A DNA stretch of 64,000 nt from CAVVST01 sp963750995 (GTDB taxonomy: Bacteria; Acidobacteriota; Vicinamibacteria; Vicinamibacterales; UBA2999): contig CAVVST010000004.1 of NCBI GenBank assembly GCA_963750995.1, forward strand, positions 682,001-746,000, given 5' to 3'. The stretch's first letter is position 1. Each line of letters opens with the position of its first letter. This document shows positions 46,153-55,510 of the stretch, piece by piece. The notes under the pieces were generated by a model. The model did not search any database. It saw nothing but the letters and a program-made list of their open reading frames with translations, and was not told the origin of the DNA. Both the position numbers and the translations under genes were made by a program.

Positions 46153-46180
46153 TATAGTACAAAAATAATTACGTACTATA
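46153..46180. promoter_or_regulatory. Inverted-repeat operator of MocR-type regulator
   Basis: TATAGTAC (46153-46160) and GTACTATA (46173-46180), a perfect 8-bp inverted repeat with a 12-base AT spacer, four bases before the regulator ATG at 46185. The whole 46135-46185 stretch is far more AT-rich than its surroundings. MocR regulators usually bind repeated half-sites near their own promoter. Confidence 0.65.
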
Positions 46181-46184
46181 TCAA

Positions 46185-47495
46185 ATGAGAATATCAGGGC
46201 GGACCGCCGCTTCGATTGCCGCCTCGCTCGAACACCATCTCGACGCGGGGCACGGCGGCACCGGCGAGCCGTTGCCAACGGTTCGAGACCTGGCGGCGAC
46301 GCTGCGTGTCAGTCCCGCCACCGTCGCCGCCGCCTACAAACTCCTTCGCGCGCGCGGCCTCGTCGCCGGCCAGGGCAGGCGCGGCACACGCGTCGCCCCT
46401 TCCCGGCTGGCCCCCGCGCAATTCCTGACCCCGATGGTACCGGCTGGCGCGATCGACCTGGCGTCGGGGAACCCGGATCCGCGCGTCCTCCCAGCCATCG
46501 CGCCCGCCCTCCATGCCATCCAAGACGACATACGCCTCTACGGCGAGCGGCGCGACCGCGGCGGGCTGGTGGCCTTTGCGAGCGGCGAGTTCGAAGCCGA
46601 CGGCGTCCCAGCTCGATCGCTGGCGGTGATGAGCGGCGCCATGGACGCCGTGGAGCGAATCCTGCGCGAGCATCTTCGCCCGGGCGACGGCGTCGCCATC
46701 GAGGATCCTTCGTTTCCCGGGTTGATGGATCTCATCGCTGCGTCGGGTTACACGGTGGTGCCGTTCGACGTCGACGAGGAAGGTCCGCGGTCCGATGGAC
46801 TGGCCGCGGCCCTGCGCCGCCGGTGCGGCGCCGTCATCGTGACGCCACGTGCCCAGAACCCGACGGGTGCAGCGGTGACCGCCGCGCGTGCGGCCGAGTT
46901 GAAACGCGTACTGCGCGGGTTCTCCGGCGTCGTCCTGATCGAAAACGACTATGCGGCGCCGGTGGCCGGCGCAAAGTTCCACAGTTTGCGCCCAGAGACT
47001 CACGGCAGCTGGGCCGTCGTCCGCTCAACCTCGAAGTTCCTCGGACCGGACCTTCGCGTCGCCCTGCTGGCGGGTGACGACCTCACCGTGAGCCGCGTTC
47101 GCGCCCGGCAGGCCCTCGGCACGCGATGGGTCAGTCACATCCTGCAGCAACTGACCCTCGCCCTCTGGTCGGATCCAGCCAGCGGACGGCAACTGGCGCG
47201 GGCGAGCGAAATCTATTCGCAGCGCCGCGCCGCGGCGCTGGCCGCGCTCCGAGAGCACGGGATCGACGCGCGCGCGGCGTCAGGATTCAACATCTGGATC
47301 GCCGTGCGCGATGAGGTGAACGTCGTCCAGGCGCTTGCGGCCCGAGGCTGGGCGGTCGCCGCAGGTGAGCGCTTCCGGATCCGGTCCGGACCCGGCATAC
47401 GGGTTACCATCTCGACGCTGCAGCCTGCGGAGGCCGTGCGATTCGCCGCCGACCTGGCATCAGCGCTTCGTCCTGTGCGGGCAGCGTCTGCATAA
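46185..47495 (+). CDS. MocR/PtsJ-like GntR regulator with aminotransferase domain
   Basis: A 436-residue fusion. Residues 1-70 form a GntR winged helix (ISGRTAASIAASLEHHLDAG, LPTVRDLAATLRVSPATVAA); the N-terminus closely resembles PtsJ, a regulator of vitamin B6 metabolism. Residues 90-430 are a fold-type I PLP domain: NPDPRVLP, SGAMDAVERIL, VTPRAQNPTGAAVT, LIENDYAAPVAG and STSKFLGPDLRVAL with the Schiff-base Lys. Such proteins sense PLP or PLP-amino-acid adducts. The 3' end overlaps the convergent DUF2461 gene by 92 bases. Confidence 0.88.
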   Translation: MRISGRTAASIAASLEHHLDAGHGGTGEPLPTVRDLAATLRVSPATVAAAYKLLRARGLVAGQGRRGTRVAPSRLAPAQFLTPMVPAGAIDLASGNPDPRVLPAIAPALHAIQDDIRLYGERRDRGGLVAFASGEFEADGVPARSLAVMSGAMDAVERILREHLRPGDGVAIEDPSFPGLMDLIAASGYTVVPFDVDEEGPRSDGLAAALRRRCGAVIVTPRAQNPTGAAVTAARAAELKRVLRGFSGVVLIENDYAAPVAGAKFHSLRPETHGSWAVVRSTSKFLGPDLRVALLAGDDLTVSRVRARQALGTRWVSHILQQLTLALWSDPASGRQLARASEIYSQRRAAALAALREHGIDARAASGFNIWIAVRDEVNVVQALAARGWAVAAGERFRIRSGPGIRVTISTLQPAEAVRFAADLASALRPVRAASA

Positions 47496-48177
47496 GGGCG
47501 CGGCGTCCTTCGAGCAGCGAGGTGTTGAGGAAGCGGACCAGCGGCGCAACGGCGCGGAAGATGCGCAGCAGCTCCGGGTAGAAGCGGGGCGTCGTGGCGA
47601 AATCGGCCTCGAACTCACGGCCGGCGAGGAACTGCTTGTAGCGAAGATAGCGGGCCGCCGGATGGTCCTTGAGGTAGCCACGCGGCATGCTCGAGAGTTG
47701 CGCGCCGTCGAGCGTGTCAACGGCGCGCTTGAACGGCGCGCTCGAGACGATACGGTGAAGCCGGCGGTGGTTTCCGGCGATGTGCTCGCGAATCAGCCGC
47801 AGGTCAGACGATGCGGGCATGTAGAGGCCACCGCCAATCCATACCCACGCCGGCGCCACCTCGACATACAACCCGGATCCCTCTCCGCGTGGAAATCCCC
47901 TGGCAGGAAAGTGCGCCGCCACGTGCGTCTTGAGCGGCGTCTTGTCCTCGCTGAAGCGCGTATCGCGATAGATCCGATAGAGCGACACGCGTGGATCGGA
48001 AACCAGCTCCGGTGCGAATTGCGGCAGGTCGGCCGCCAGACGTTCCAGCAGGCGAATCATCGGCCCGCGCACGTGCTCCTCGTACTCGGCCTTGCGAAGG
48101 CGGAACCACTCCCTGTCGTTGTTGCGTTTGAGCGCGCGAAGGAATGCGAGTGTTTTGCGGGAGAATACCTGGGCCAT
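47404..48177 (-). CDS. DUF2461 family protein
   Basis: A 257-residue protein of the DUF2461 (TIGR02453) family: FLRALKRNNDREWFRLRKAE near the start, RISLYRIYRDTRFS-type core (here VSLYRIYRDTRFSEDKTPLK), VAPAWVWIGGGLYMPAS and GYLKDHPAARYLRYKQFL. The family function is unknown. The start codon shares the CATG at 48175-48178 with the divergent dehydrogenase start; a GGAGG lies just upstream, and an ATG three codons earlier (48186) is possible. The 3' end overlaps the MocR gene. Confidence 0.88.
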   Translation of the reverse strand: MAQVFSRKTLAFLRALKRNNDREWFRLRKAEYEEHVRGPMIRLLERLAADLPQFAPELVSDPRVSLYRIYRDTRFSEDKTPLKTHVAAHFPARGFPRGEGSGLYVEVAPAWVWIGGGLYMPASSDLRLIREHIAGNHRRLHRIVSSAPFKRAVDTLDGAQLSSMPRGYLKDHPAARYLRYKQFLAGREFEADFATTPRFYPELLRIFRAVAPLVRFLNTSLLEGRRALMQTLPAQDEALMPGRRRIARPPQAAASRW

Positions 48178-49570
48178 GACCTCCATTCTGTCAGACGCGG
48201 CGAGAGCTGCGCTGACGGCCGATTTGCAGGCGCTGCTCGGCGACCGGTCCACGGTGAATCCGACGCAGCTCGAGCATCACAGCCGCGGTGAATCGTGGCA
48301 CGCGCCGGGCCTGCCCGACGCCGTGGTATTCCCGCTGAGCACCGATGACGTGGCGGCGATCATCACCGTCGCGCGGCGGCATCGGGCGCCGGTCGTGCCC
48401 TTCGGAGTCGGTTCGTCGCTCGAGGGGCACGTCAATGCGATACGAGGGGGAATTTCCGTCGACCTGTCGCGGATGAACCGAATCCTGCGTGTGAGCGCCG
48501 AAGACCTTGACTGCCAGGTGGAGGCTGGCGCCACGCACCGGCAGTTGAACAAGGCGCTCTCCAACAGCGGCTTGCAGTTCTGGGTCGATCCCGGCGCCGA
48601 CGCGACCCTGGGCGGTATGGCCGCAACCCGCGCATCAGGCACAACCGCCGTGCGTTACGGCACGATGCGCGAGGCGGTGCTGGGGCTGACGGTGGTGCTG
48701 GCCGACGGCGGCGTCATTCACACTGGCGGGCGCGCGCGAAAGTCGTCGGCGGGCTACGACCTGACCCACCTCTTTGTCGGCTCGGAAGGCACCCTGGGCG
48801 TCATCACCGAGCTGACGCTGCGTCTGCACGGCCTGCCGGAGGCGGTGTCCGCGGCGGTGTGCCCCTTCGAGTCGATGGAAGGCGCGGTGAACACGGTGAT
48901 GACGACGATCCAGCTGGGCATCCCGGTTGCGCGGATCGAACTCCTCGACGAAGTGCAGATCGATGCCGTCAATCGATACTCGCGCCTGAACTACCCGGTG
49001 AAACCCACGCTGTTTTTCGAATTCCACGGCACCAGCACCGAAGCGGTCGCGGAACATGCGCGCGCGGTAGAAGAAATCGCAGGCGAACAGGGCGCAACCG
49101 GCTTCCAGTGGGCAACGACGACCGAAGATCGGGCGAGGCTCTGGCATGCCCGGCACAACGCGTTTTACGCCGCCCTCGCGCTTCGCCCCGGCAGCAAGCC
49201 GCTGACGACCGACGTGTGCGTGCCGATCTCGAAGTTTGCGGAATGCGTCCTCGAAACCAGGCGCGACGTGCAGGCCTCGACGCTGGTGGCGCCGCTGATG
49301 GGGCACGCGGGCGACGGCAACTTCCATCTCGTGTTCGTGCTGGACCCCGACAACGCCGCCGAGTTGGAGGCCGCCTCGCAGATCAATGGGCGCCTGGTCC
49401 ACCGCGCACAGGCCATGGGGGGCACCTGCACCGGCGAGCACGGCGTCGGGATCGGAAAGATGGACTATCTGCCAGCGGAGCACGGCGCCGCGCTCGAGGT
49501 CATGAAAACGATCAAGCGGGCGCTCGACCCGGAGAACCTGATGAACCCGGGTAAGATGTTTCAACTCTGA
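48176..49570 (+). CDS. FAD-linked D-lactate dehydrogenase (cytochrome type)
   Basis: A 464-residue member of the FAD-binding oxidase type 2 family (Dld/GlcD). The FAD-binding PVVPFGVGSSLEGHVNAIRG, LGGMAATRASGTTAVRYGTM and FVGSEGTLGVITELTLRLHG lie in the first half; MGHAGDGNFHLVFVLDPDNA and GGTCTGEHGVGIGKMDYLPA mark the cap and C-terminal domain. It oxidises D-lactate or a related 2-hydroxy acid and passes electrons to a cytochrome or quinone. The stop is two bases before the topoisomerase start codon, so they may share a transcript. Confidence 0.9.
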   Translation: MTSILSDAARAALTADLQALLGDRSTVNPTQLEHHSRGESWHAPGLPDAVVFPLSTDDVAAIITVARRHRAPVVPFGVGSSLEGHVNAIRGGISVDLSRMNRILRVSAEDLDCQVEAGATHRQLNKALSNSGLQFWVDPGADATLGGMAATRASGTTAVRYGTMREAVLGLTVVLADGGVIHTGGRARKSSAGYDLTHLFVGSEGTLGVITELTLRLHGLPEAVSAAVCPFESMEGAVNTVMTTIQLGIPVARIELLDEVQIDAVNRYSRLNYPVKPTLFFEFHGTSTEAVAEHARAVEEIAGEQGATGFQWATTTEDRARLWHARHNAFYAALALRPGSKPLTTDVCVPISKFAECVLETRRDVQASTLVAPLMGHAGDGNFHLVFVLDPDNAAELEAASQINGRLVHRAQAMGGTCTGEHGVGIGKMDYLPAEHGAALEVMKTIKRALDPENLMNPGKMFQL

Positions 49571-49572
49571 GC

Positions 49573-52083
49573 ATGGCACGGAAGTCCAGCAGGTCAGCAC
49601 GCAAGTCGGATCCCTCGCTCTTCGATCTTCCCGAATCACTCGAGCCGTCGTCGCGCGTGCCGCCGCCGCCCGGCGGTTTCGCGGATGCGGTGGCGCTGCA
49701 CGAAGCCGCGCAGACGCGGTACCTCAATTACGCGCTGTCGGTCATCACGTCGCGCGCGCTGCCCGACGTGCGTGACGGACTGAAGCCGGTCCAGCGCCGC
49801 ATTCTCTACACGATGTGGCAGCAGAACCTCACCGCCGACGCCAGGCATCGCAAGTGCGCGAAGGTGGTCGGCGACGTGATGGGCAGCTACCATCCGCACG
49901 GCGACGCGGCGCTCTACGAGACGCTGGTCCGCATGGCGCAGCCGTTCTCGCTGCGCTACCCGCTCGTGGACGGGTCCGGCAACTTTGGTTCGCTCGACGG
50001 CGACGCCGCGGCCGCGATGCGGTACACCGAATGCCGCCTCGCCCGCATTGCCGACGAGATGCTGGCCGAGATCGACGAAGACACCGTTGCCTTCAAGCCG
50101 AATTACGACGGCACCAGGACCGAGCCGGTGGTCCTGCCCGCCCGCATCCCGAACCTCCTGATCAATGGCACCACCGGGATTGCGGTCGGCATGGCCACCA
50201 ACGTGCCGCCGCACAATCTCGCAGAGGTCTGCACCGCGCTGCTCAAGTTGCTGGAAAACGAGGATCTCAGCAGCGTTCAGCTGTGCCGCTATGTCAAGGG
50301 CCCGGACTTTCCGACTGGCGGGCAGATTCTGAATTCCGCCGACGAGCTGAAGGAAATCTACAGGACCGGCGCCGGCACGGTGCGGATGCGCGCCACGTGG
50401 GAGGAGGGGCCGCCTGCGCGCGGCGGCCAGCGGCTGTACATCACCAGCATCCCATACGCGGTCAACAAGTCCACCCTGGTCGAGCGCATCGCCGACGTCG
50501 TCCTGTCGCGGAAGCTGCCGCCGCTCGTCGACGTGCGCGACGTGTCAACCGACGACGTGCGGATCGAACTGGAGCTGAAACGCGAGGCCGATCCGCGGAT
50601 GGTGATGGCCTATCTCTTCAAACACACGCCGCTCCAGTCCAACTTCATCGTCAACCTGACGTGCCTCATCCCGACGGAGAACGCGGAAGTTGGGCGGCCC
50701 GAGCGCCTCGACCTCAAGGCCATCCTCTGGCACTTCCTCCATTTCCGCCTCGATGTCGTGACGCGCCGGCTCGAACACGAGCTGGTCGCGTTGAAGAAGC
50801 GGATTCACATCCTCGAGGGCTTCGAGAAGGTCTTCGACGCGCTCGACGAGATCCTGAAGATGATCCGCAAGTCGGACGGCAAGGCCGACGCGGCGGCGAA
50901 GATCATCAAGCGGTTCGATCTCGACGCCGAACAGGCGGATGCGATCCTCGAGCTCAAGCTGTACCGCCTCGCCCGGCTCGAGATTCTCGTGATCCAGAAC
51001 GAGCTGGCGGACAAACGCAAGCGGGCCCGGCAGATCAGCGGCCTGCTCAAGGACGAGGAAGGACGATGGGAGATTGTCCGGACTGAGATCGAGGAGATTC
51101 AGGAGAAGTACGCCGGAAAGGCCGACCGGCGCCGGACGCTGATTGAAGCCGCCGAGGAAGTCGAGTTCACCGCCGACGACTTCATCGTCGAAGAGGACAA
51201 CGTCGTAATCGTCTCTCGCGACGGCTGGCTCAAGCGACAGAAGGAAGTGCGCGACCTGTCGACCACGAGGCTTCGCGAGGGCGACGCCGTTCTGGCGGTG
51301 CTGCCCGGGAGCACGCGGGCGACGATTGTGCTGTTCACGAACTTCGGTGCGGCCTACACGTCCCGCATCATCGACGTGCCGGCATCGACCGGGTACGGAG
51401 AACCGGTGCAGAAGCTGTTCAAGCTTCGCGACGGCGAGAAGGTGATTGCGGCCTACAGCCTCGACCCTCGATCGATCGGCAACATCACTGCGAAGAAGGA
51501 AGGCGACGTGCCCCCGGTGCACGCGCTCGCCGTGACGAGCGACGGCTACAGCCTCAGGTTCAGCTTCGAGCCGTTGGTCGAGCCGAGCACGCGCGCGGGC
51601 CGGCGCTACGCCCGGCCGTCGCAGGGTGTCGAAGTCGTGGGCGTCGCGAAGATCACGGGCGAAGAAACGATCATCGCCGCCACGCACGACGCGCGCGCGA
51701 TCCTCTGCCCCGCCGACGAAGTCAACTACCTGTCAGGCCCGGGCAAGGGGGTCATCCTGATCAAGCTGACGGGGAAGGACGACCACGTCCTGGGGTTCGT
51801 GGCGTCGCTGGGCGACCGGGACCTGATGAGGGTCGAAACGAGCCGCGGCAGCGAGCAGACGATCAGCACCGCCAAGTACGAGGTCACCGGCCGGGGCGGC
51901 AAAGGACGGGAACTGCTCCAGCGGGGCCAGTTTACGCGCGTGATCCCGGCCGACGTGGAAAACCCGCAGCCGTTCGAACCCGGAATAGCGGGTGTCATGA
52001 CATATACTGAGACAGGCCTCACAAGTCAGCCCCACCCCGGAGCAATTCAACAGAGCGTCGCCAGACGCGCGAAAGACCAATGA
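49573..52083 (+). CDS. DNA topoisomerase IV/gyrase subunit A
   Basis: An 836-residue type IIA topoisomerase A subunit. N-terminal landmarks are LPDVRDGLKPVQRRILYTM, KVVGDVMGSYHPHGDAALYE and the catalytic Tyr in AAMRYTECRLARIADEM. C-terminal beta-pinwheel blades run from about residue 540. A GyrA-box-like RGGKG occurs only in the last blade (GRGGKGRELLQRG), not as QRRGGKG in the first. Together with the ParE-like partner this suggests topoisomerase IV or a divergent gyrase; the exact type cannot be fixed by eye. The stop overlaps the NYN gene start (ATGA). Confidence 0.92.
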   Translation: MARKSSRSARKSDPSLFDLPESLEPSSRVPPPPGGFADAVALHEAAQTRYLNYALSVITSRALPDVRDGLKPVQRRILYTMWQQNLTADARHRKCAKVVGDVMGSYHPHGDAALYETLVRMAQPFSLRYPLVDGSGNFGSLDGDAAAAMRYTECRLARIADEMLAEIDEDTVAFKPNYDGTRTEPVVLPARIPNLLINGTTGIAVGMATNVPPHNLAEVCTALLKLLENEDLSSVQLCRYVKGPDFPTGGQILNSADELKEIYRTGAGTVRMRATWEEGPPARGGQRLYITSIPYAVNKSTLVERIADVVLSRKLPPLVDVRDVSTDDVRIELELKREADPRMVMAYLFKHTPLQSNFIVNLTCLIPTENAEVGRPERLDLKAILWHFLHFRLDVVTRRLEHELVALKKRIHILEGFEKVFDALDEILKMIRKSDGKADAAAKIIKRFDLDAEQADAILELKLYRLARLEILVIQNELADKRKRARQISGLLKDEEGRWEIVRTEIEEIQEKYAGKADRRRTLIEAAEEVEFTADDFIVEEDNVVIVSRDGWLKRQKEVRDLSTTRLREGDAVLAVLPGSTRATIVLFTNFGAAYTSRIIDVPASTGYGEPVQKLFKLRDGEKVIAAYSLDPRSIGNITAKKEGDVPPVHALAVTSDGYSLRFSFEPLVEPSTRAGRRYARPSQGVEVVGVAKITGEETIIAATHDARAILCPADEVNYLSGPGKGVILIKLTGKDDHVLGFVASLGDRDLMRVETSRGSEQTISTAKYEVTGRGGKGRELLQRGQFTRVIPADVENPQPFEPGIAGVMTYTETGLTSQPHPGAIQQSVARRAKDQ

Positions 52084-53462
52084 ACGTCACAACAGACATC
52101 ACGCAGTACCCGGATAGCCGTGTTCATCGACTTTGACAACGTCGAGATCGGCGTCAAGAACACCATCGGCGGACAGCTGGACATCGGCCTTGTCCTCGAT
52201 GCCATCAAAGAGCGCGGCGAGATCGTCACGAAGATCGCGTACAGCGACTGGAAGCGGGCCGGCGACTACAGCCGCCTGCTGACCCAGCATGCGATCCGGA
52301 TGGTCCAGCGCAATGTCACCCCCGGCGGCGACAAGAACGGCGCCGACATCACGATGGCCCTCGACGCGCTCGAGATGGCTTTCACTCACGACCACATCAA
52401 CGCGTTCGTCATCGTCGGCGGCGACAGCGATTTCATCTCGCTGGTCGAGAAGCTCAAACAGTACGGCCGCAAGGTCATCGTCGTCGGCGGGCGCCAGTTC
52501 ACCAGCTCGACGATGCAGCAGAACTGCCACGAGTTCATCGCCTACGAGAACCTGGTCGGCACGCGCGGCGCGACCGTCCGGCCGCGGCGCGAAGCCCGCG
52601 GCGGCGACCAGCCCGGTCTCCAAGGTCCTCCCGCTGATTCATCGCGCCCTGAAGGTGCTGGCGGACCGGGAGGCCACTCCGCAGCTCGGCTTGCTCAAGA
52701 GCACACTGCTGCAGCTCGATTCGACATTCTCCGAACGGGAATACGGCGCCGGCAGCTTCCGCGATTTCATGGAGAAGGTGGCGGAATCGGGCGCGGTGAC
52801 GTTGCGCGAGGCCGGCCGTAACATCCTGGTCGAGGCGAAGACGCGATGTGTCGGCGCGACCGCTGCGTCGCCTGATGAGCTCGCCGCCGGCCGCCGCGTC
52901 GCCGCTGCCGTCGAAGCCGAGATCGACGAGGAGGAAACCCTGCCGCCGTCGCCGATGACGATGCAGGACGGCATCCGCGCGGTGCAGACGGCATTCGGCA
53001 GTCCAACCCCGCCGCGCTGGCCGATGTATGTGCGGCAGGCAAAGCAGTTCCTGCGCAATGCGATCGAAGGCTTCGACGAGAGGAATTACGGGTTCGCGTC
53101 GGTGGTCGATCTGTTGCGCGCCGCCGGCAAGGAGGGTGTGCTGCGGATCGAGCGCGATCGCCAGGGCGCCGTCCGCGTATTTGCCGGCCCGAAGCTGGCG
53201 GCTCGCGCCCGTGCCGCCGGTGGACGTCGAGCGAGTTGCGTCGAACCGGAGCGGTCCGGTGAATGCGAGAGTCGGTGGCGGAAGTGGTCGCCGAGCCGCC
53301 GATCGTCGAGGCGGTTGTCGTCGAGACCCCGGCGAAAGCCACGCGGCGTGCGCAAGAGCCGTAAAGCCGCAAGCGCCGGTCCGGACACAGCCAAAGCCGA
53401 AGCGCAGCTGCCAAGGCGCGAAAGACGGTACGCACCAAGGACGTAGCCGCCGACCGCAGTGA
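52080..53462 (+). CDS. NYN (LabA/DUF88) ribonuclease-like protein with OST-HTH/LOTUS domains, frameshifted
   Basis: An NYN-domain protein: IAVFIDFDNVEIGVKNTIGG, ADITMALDALEMAF and AFVIVGGDSDFISLVEKLKQ give the acidic metal site of this PIN-like nuclease fold. After it come an OST-HTH/LOTUS domain (SKVLPLIHRALKVLADREAT, FSEREYGAGSFRDFMEKVAE) and a second similar one (FDERNYGFASVVDLLRAAGK). Frame breaks occur near 52113 (after the start codon), near 52608 and probably twice after 53215, so the exact C-terminus is uncertain. In the frame I prefer, its stop overlaps the parE GTG (GTGA). LabA/NYN-LOTUS proteins are linked to RNA control. Its coupling to topoisomerase genes is unexplained. Confidence 0.78.
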
Positions 53463-55365
53463 GTAGCTACACCGCCAAAGACATCACCGTCCTCGAAGGG
53501 CTGGAGCCGGTCCGCAAGCGGCCCGGCATGTACATCGGCGGCGTCGGCACTGCCGGCCTGCACCACCTGGTCTGGGAGATTCTCGACAACGCGGTCGACG
53601 AAGCCATGAACGGCTTCGCCTCGAACATCGTCCTCACGCTGCATGCCGACGGCAGCTCGATCACGATCTCGGACGACGGCCGCGGCATTCCCGTCGACAA
53701 GCACCCGAAGACGAAGAAGAGCGCGCTCGAAGTGATCTTCACCGTGCTGCACGCAGGCGGGAAGTTCGAGCATGGCAGCTACAAGACGGCGGGCGGCCTG
53801 CACGGCGTCGGCGCCAGCGTGGTGAACGCGCTCTCGACCGAGCTGCGGGCGAGCGTCAAGCGCGACGGCGCGCTCTGGGAGATGGCGTTCAAGCGCGGCA
53901 AGGCGACGACGGCGCTGAAGAAGGCGGGCGCGGCGCGCGGCAGCGGTACGACGGTGTATTTCCATCCCGACCCGACGATTTTCCCGAAGGTCGAATTCGA
54001 CGCGGCCACGATCCGCGAGCGTCTCGAAATCGTCAGCTACATCCACAAGGGCGTTCGCGTCACGTTCGAGAACGAGGCCGAAAAGACGAAGGAGGTCTTC
54101 CAGCACGAGGAAGGCCTGTCGGACTACCTGAAGAAGATCGTCACCGAGCGCGGTGCCAGGCCGGTTCATGACGCGGCGTTCGTGCAGGCGCGCGAGAGCG
54201 GGCCGAAGCTCGACCTCGTTCTGCAGTGGACCGAGGCGACCGACGAACACGTCCGCAGCTACGTCAACGGCATTCCCACCGGTTCGGGCGGGACCCACGA
54301 GAACGGGTTGCGCGCAGGCCTGGGCAAGGCGGTTCGCAACTACATCGACACCCACAACCTGTCGCCGAAAGGCGTCACGTTGATCGCGGAAGACATCCGC
54401 GAGGGGTTGACTGGCGTCCTCAGCGTGTTCATCCAGGAGCCGCAGTTCCAGGGACAGACCAAGGATCGGTTGAACAATCCGGAATTGACGTCGGTCATCG
54501 ACTCGGCGGTCCGGCCGGCGCTCGAGCACTGGCTCAATCACAACCGAAGCGTCGCCGAGGCAATCGTCGGCGCGCGTCATCCTCGCCGCTCGCGCCCGCG
54601 AGGCGAGCCGCGCGGCGCAGGCGGAGGTGACGCGAAAGACCGCGACGACCGGCCGCCTCAACCTGCCGGGAAAGCTCAGCGACTGCACCGGCGCCGGCCG
54701 CGACGACAGCGAACTGTTCGTGGTCGAGGGTGATTCGGCCGGCGGGTCGGCAAAGCAGGGTCGCGACCGCGGCCGCCAGGCGATCCTGCCGCTCCGCGGC
54801 AAGGTGATGAACACCGAAGGGCTCACGCTCGCGAAGGTGCTCGAGAACAAGGAGCTGGCCGACCTCGTCACCGCCCTCGGCTGCGGCATGGGGAAAAGCT
54901 TCGAGCTCGGCGCGCCTGCGCTACGGCAAGGTCGTCATCCTGGCCGACGCGGATTCCGACGGCCACCACATCGCCACGCTGCTGCTCACCTTCCTCTACC
55001 GGCACATGCCGCAGCTCATTTCGGCCGGCAAGGTGTTCCTGGCGCAGCCGCCGCTCTACCGCATCGACGTCGGGAAAGAGACCTACTGGGCGCTTGACGA
55101 CAGCCATCGCGACAGGCTGCTGAAGCAGCACGGCAACGGCCGGGGGAATCCCGAGATCACGCGGTTCAAAGGGCTCGGCGAGATGATGCCGAAGGTCCTG
55201 TGGGAGACAACGCTCAGCCCCAAGACCCGCCGCCTGCTGCGGGTGGAGATCGCCGATCAGATCGTGACGGATCGCGTCATCAACGAGCTGATGGGGAAAG
55301 ACGCGTCCGCGCGCTTCCGCTTCATCATGGAGCGGGCGGAGGAAGCGCAGGAGTTGGACGTGTAG
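53459..55365 (+). CDS. DNA topoisomerase IV/gyrase subunit B, frameshifted twice
   Basis: A GHKL-ATPase topoisomerase B subunit of about 635 residues. N-terminal ITVLEGLEPVRKRPGMYIGG, ILDNAVDEAMNGFA, SDDGRGIPVDKH and KTAGGLHGVGASVVNALSTE are the ATP-binding motifs. The Toprim domain has ELFVVEGDSAGGSAKQGRDR and VVILADADSDGHHI, and the C-terminus has ITRFKGLGEMMPKVLWETTL. Frames break near 54572 (IVG to RVILAARARE) and near 54915 (FELG to RLRYGKVVILAD). Both sites are GGCGCGC strings and both are fixed by removing one base. A broken essential gene is the best evidence that frameshifts in this window are sequence errors. Confidence 0.9.
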
Positions 55366-55374
55366 GTGGAGAGT

Positions 55375-55480
55375 CGTTCACGCTTCCGGGTTCTCGCTGC
55401 TCAGTTCGTGTTCAGGTTCCGAACCCGAACACCGAAGGTGAACACGAACCGGGAAGTGAGAACCCAGAAGCGCGAACAAC
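55375..55480. repeat. GTTC-rich long inverted repeat after topoisomerase B gene
   Basis: A 20-base left arm (55376-55395) and right arm (55458-55477) match at 18 of 20 positions, with additional GTTCGTGTTC/GAACACGAAC pairs inside, so a long hairpin is possible. It is the same repeat family as 41777-41829. It stands between convergent genes, as a terminator would. Confidence 0.65.
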
Positions 55481-55510
55481 CCCTGGTCCCCTTCTCCCTG
55501 CCCCTAGGGT

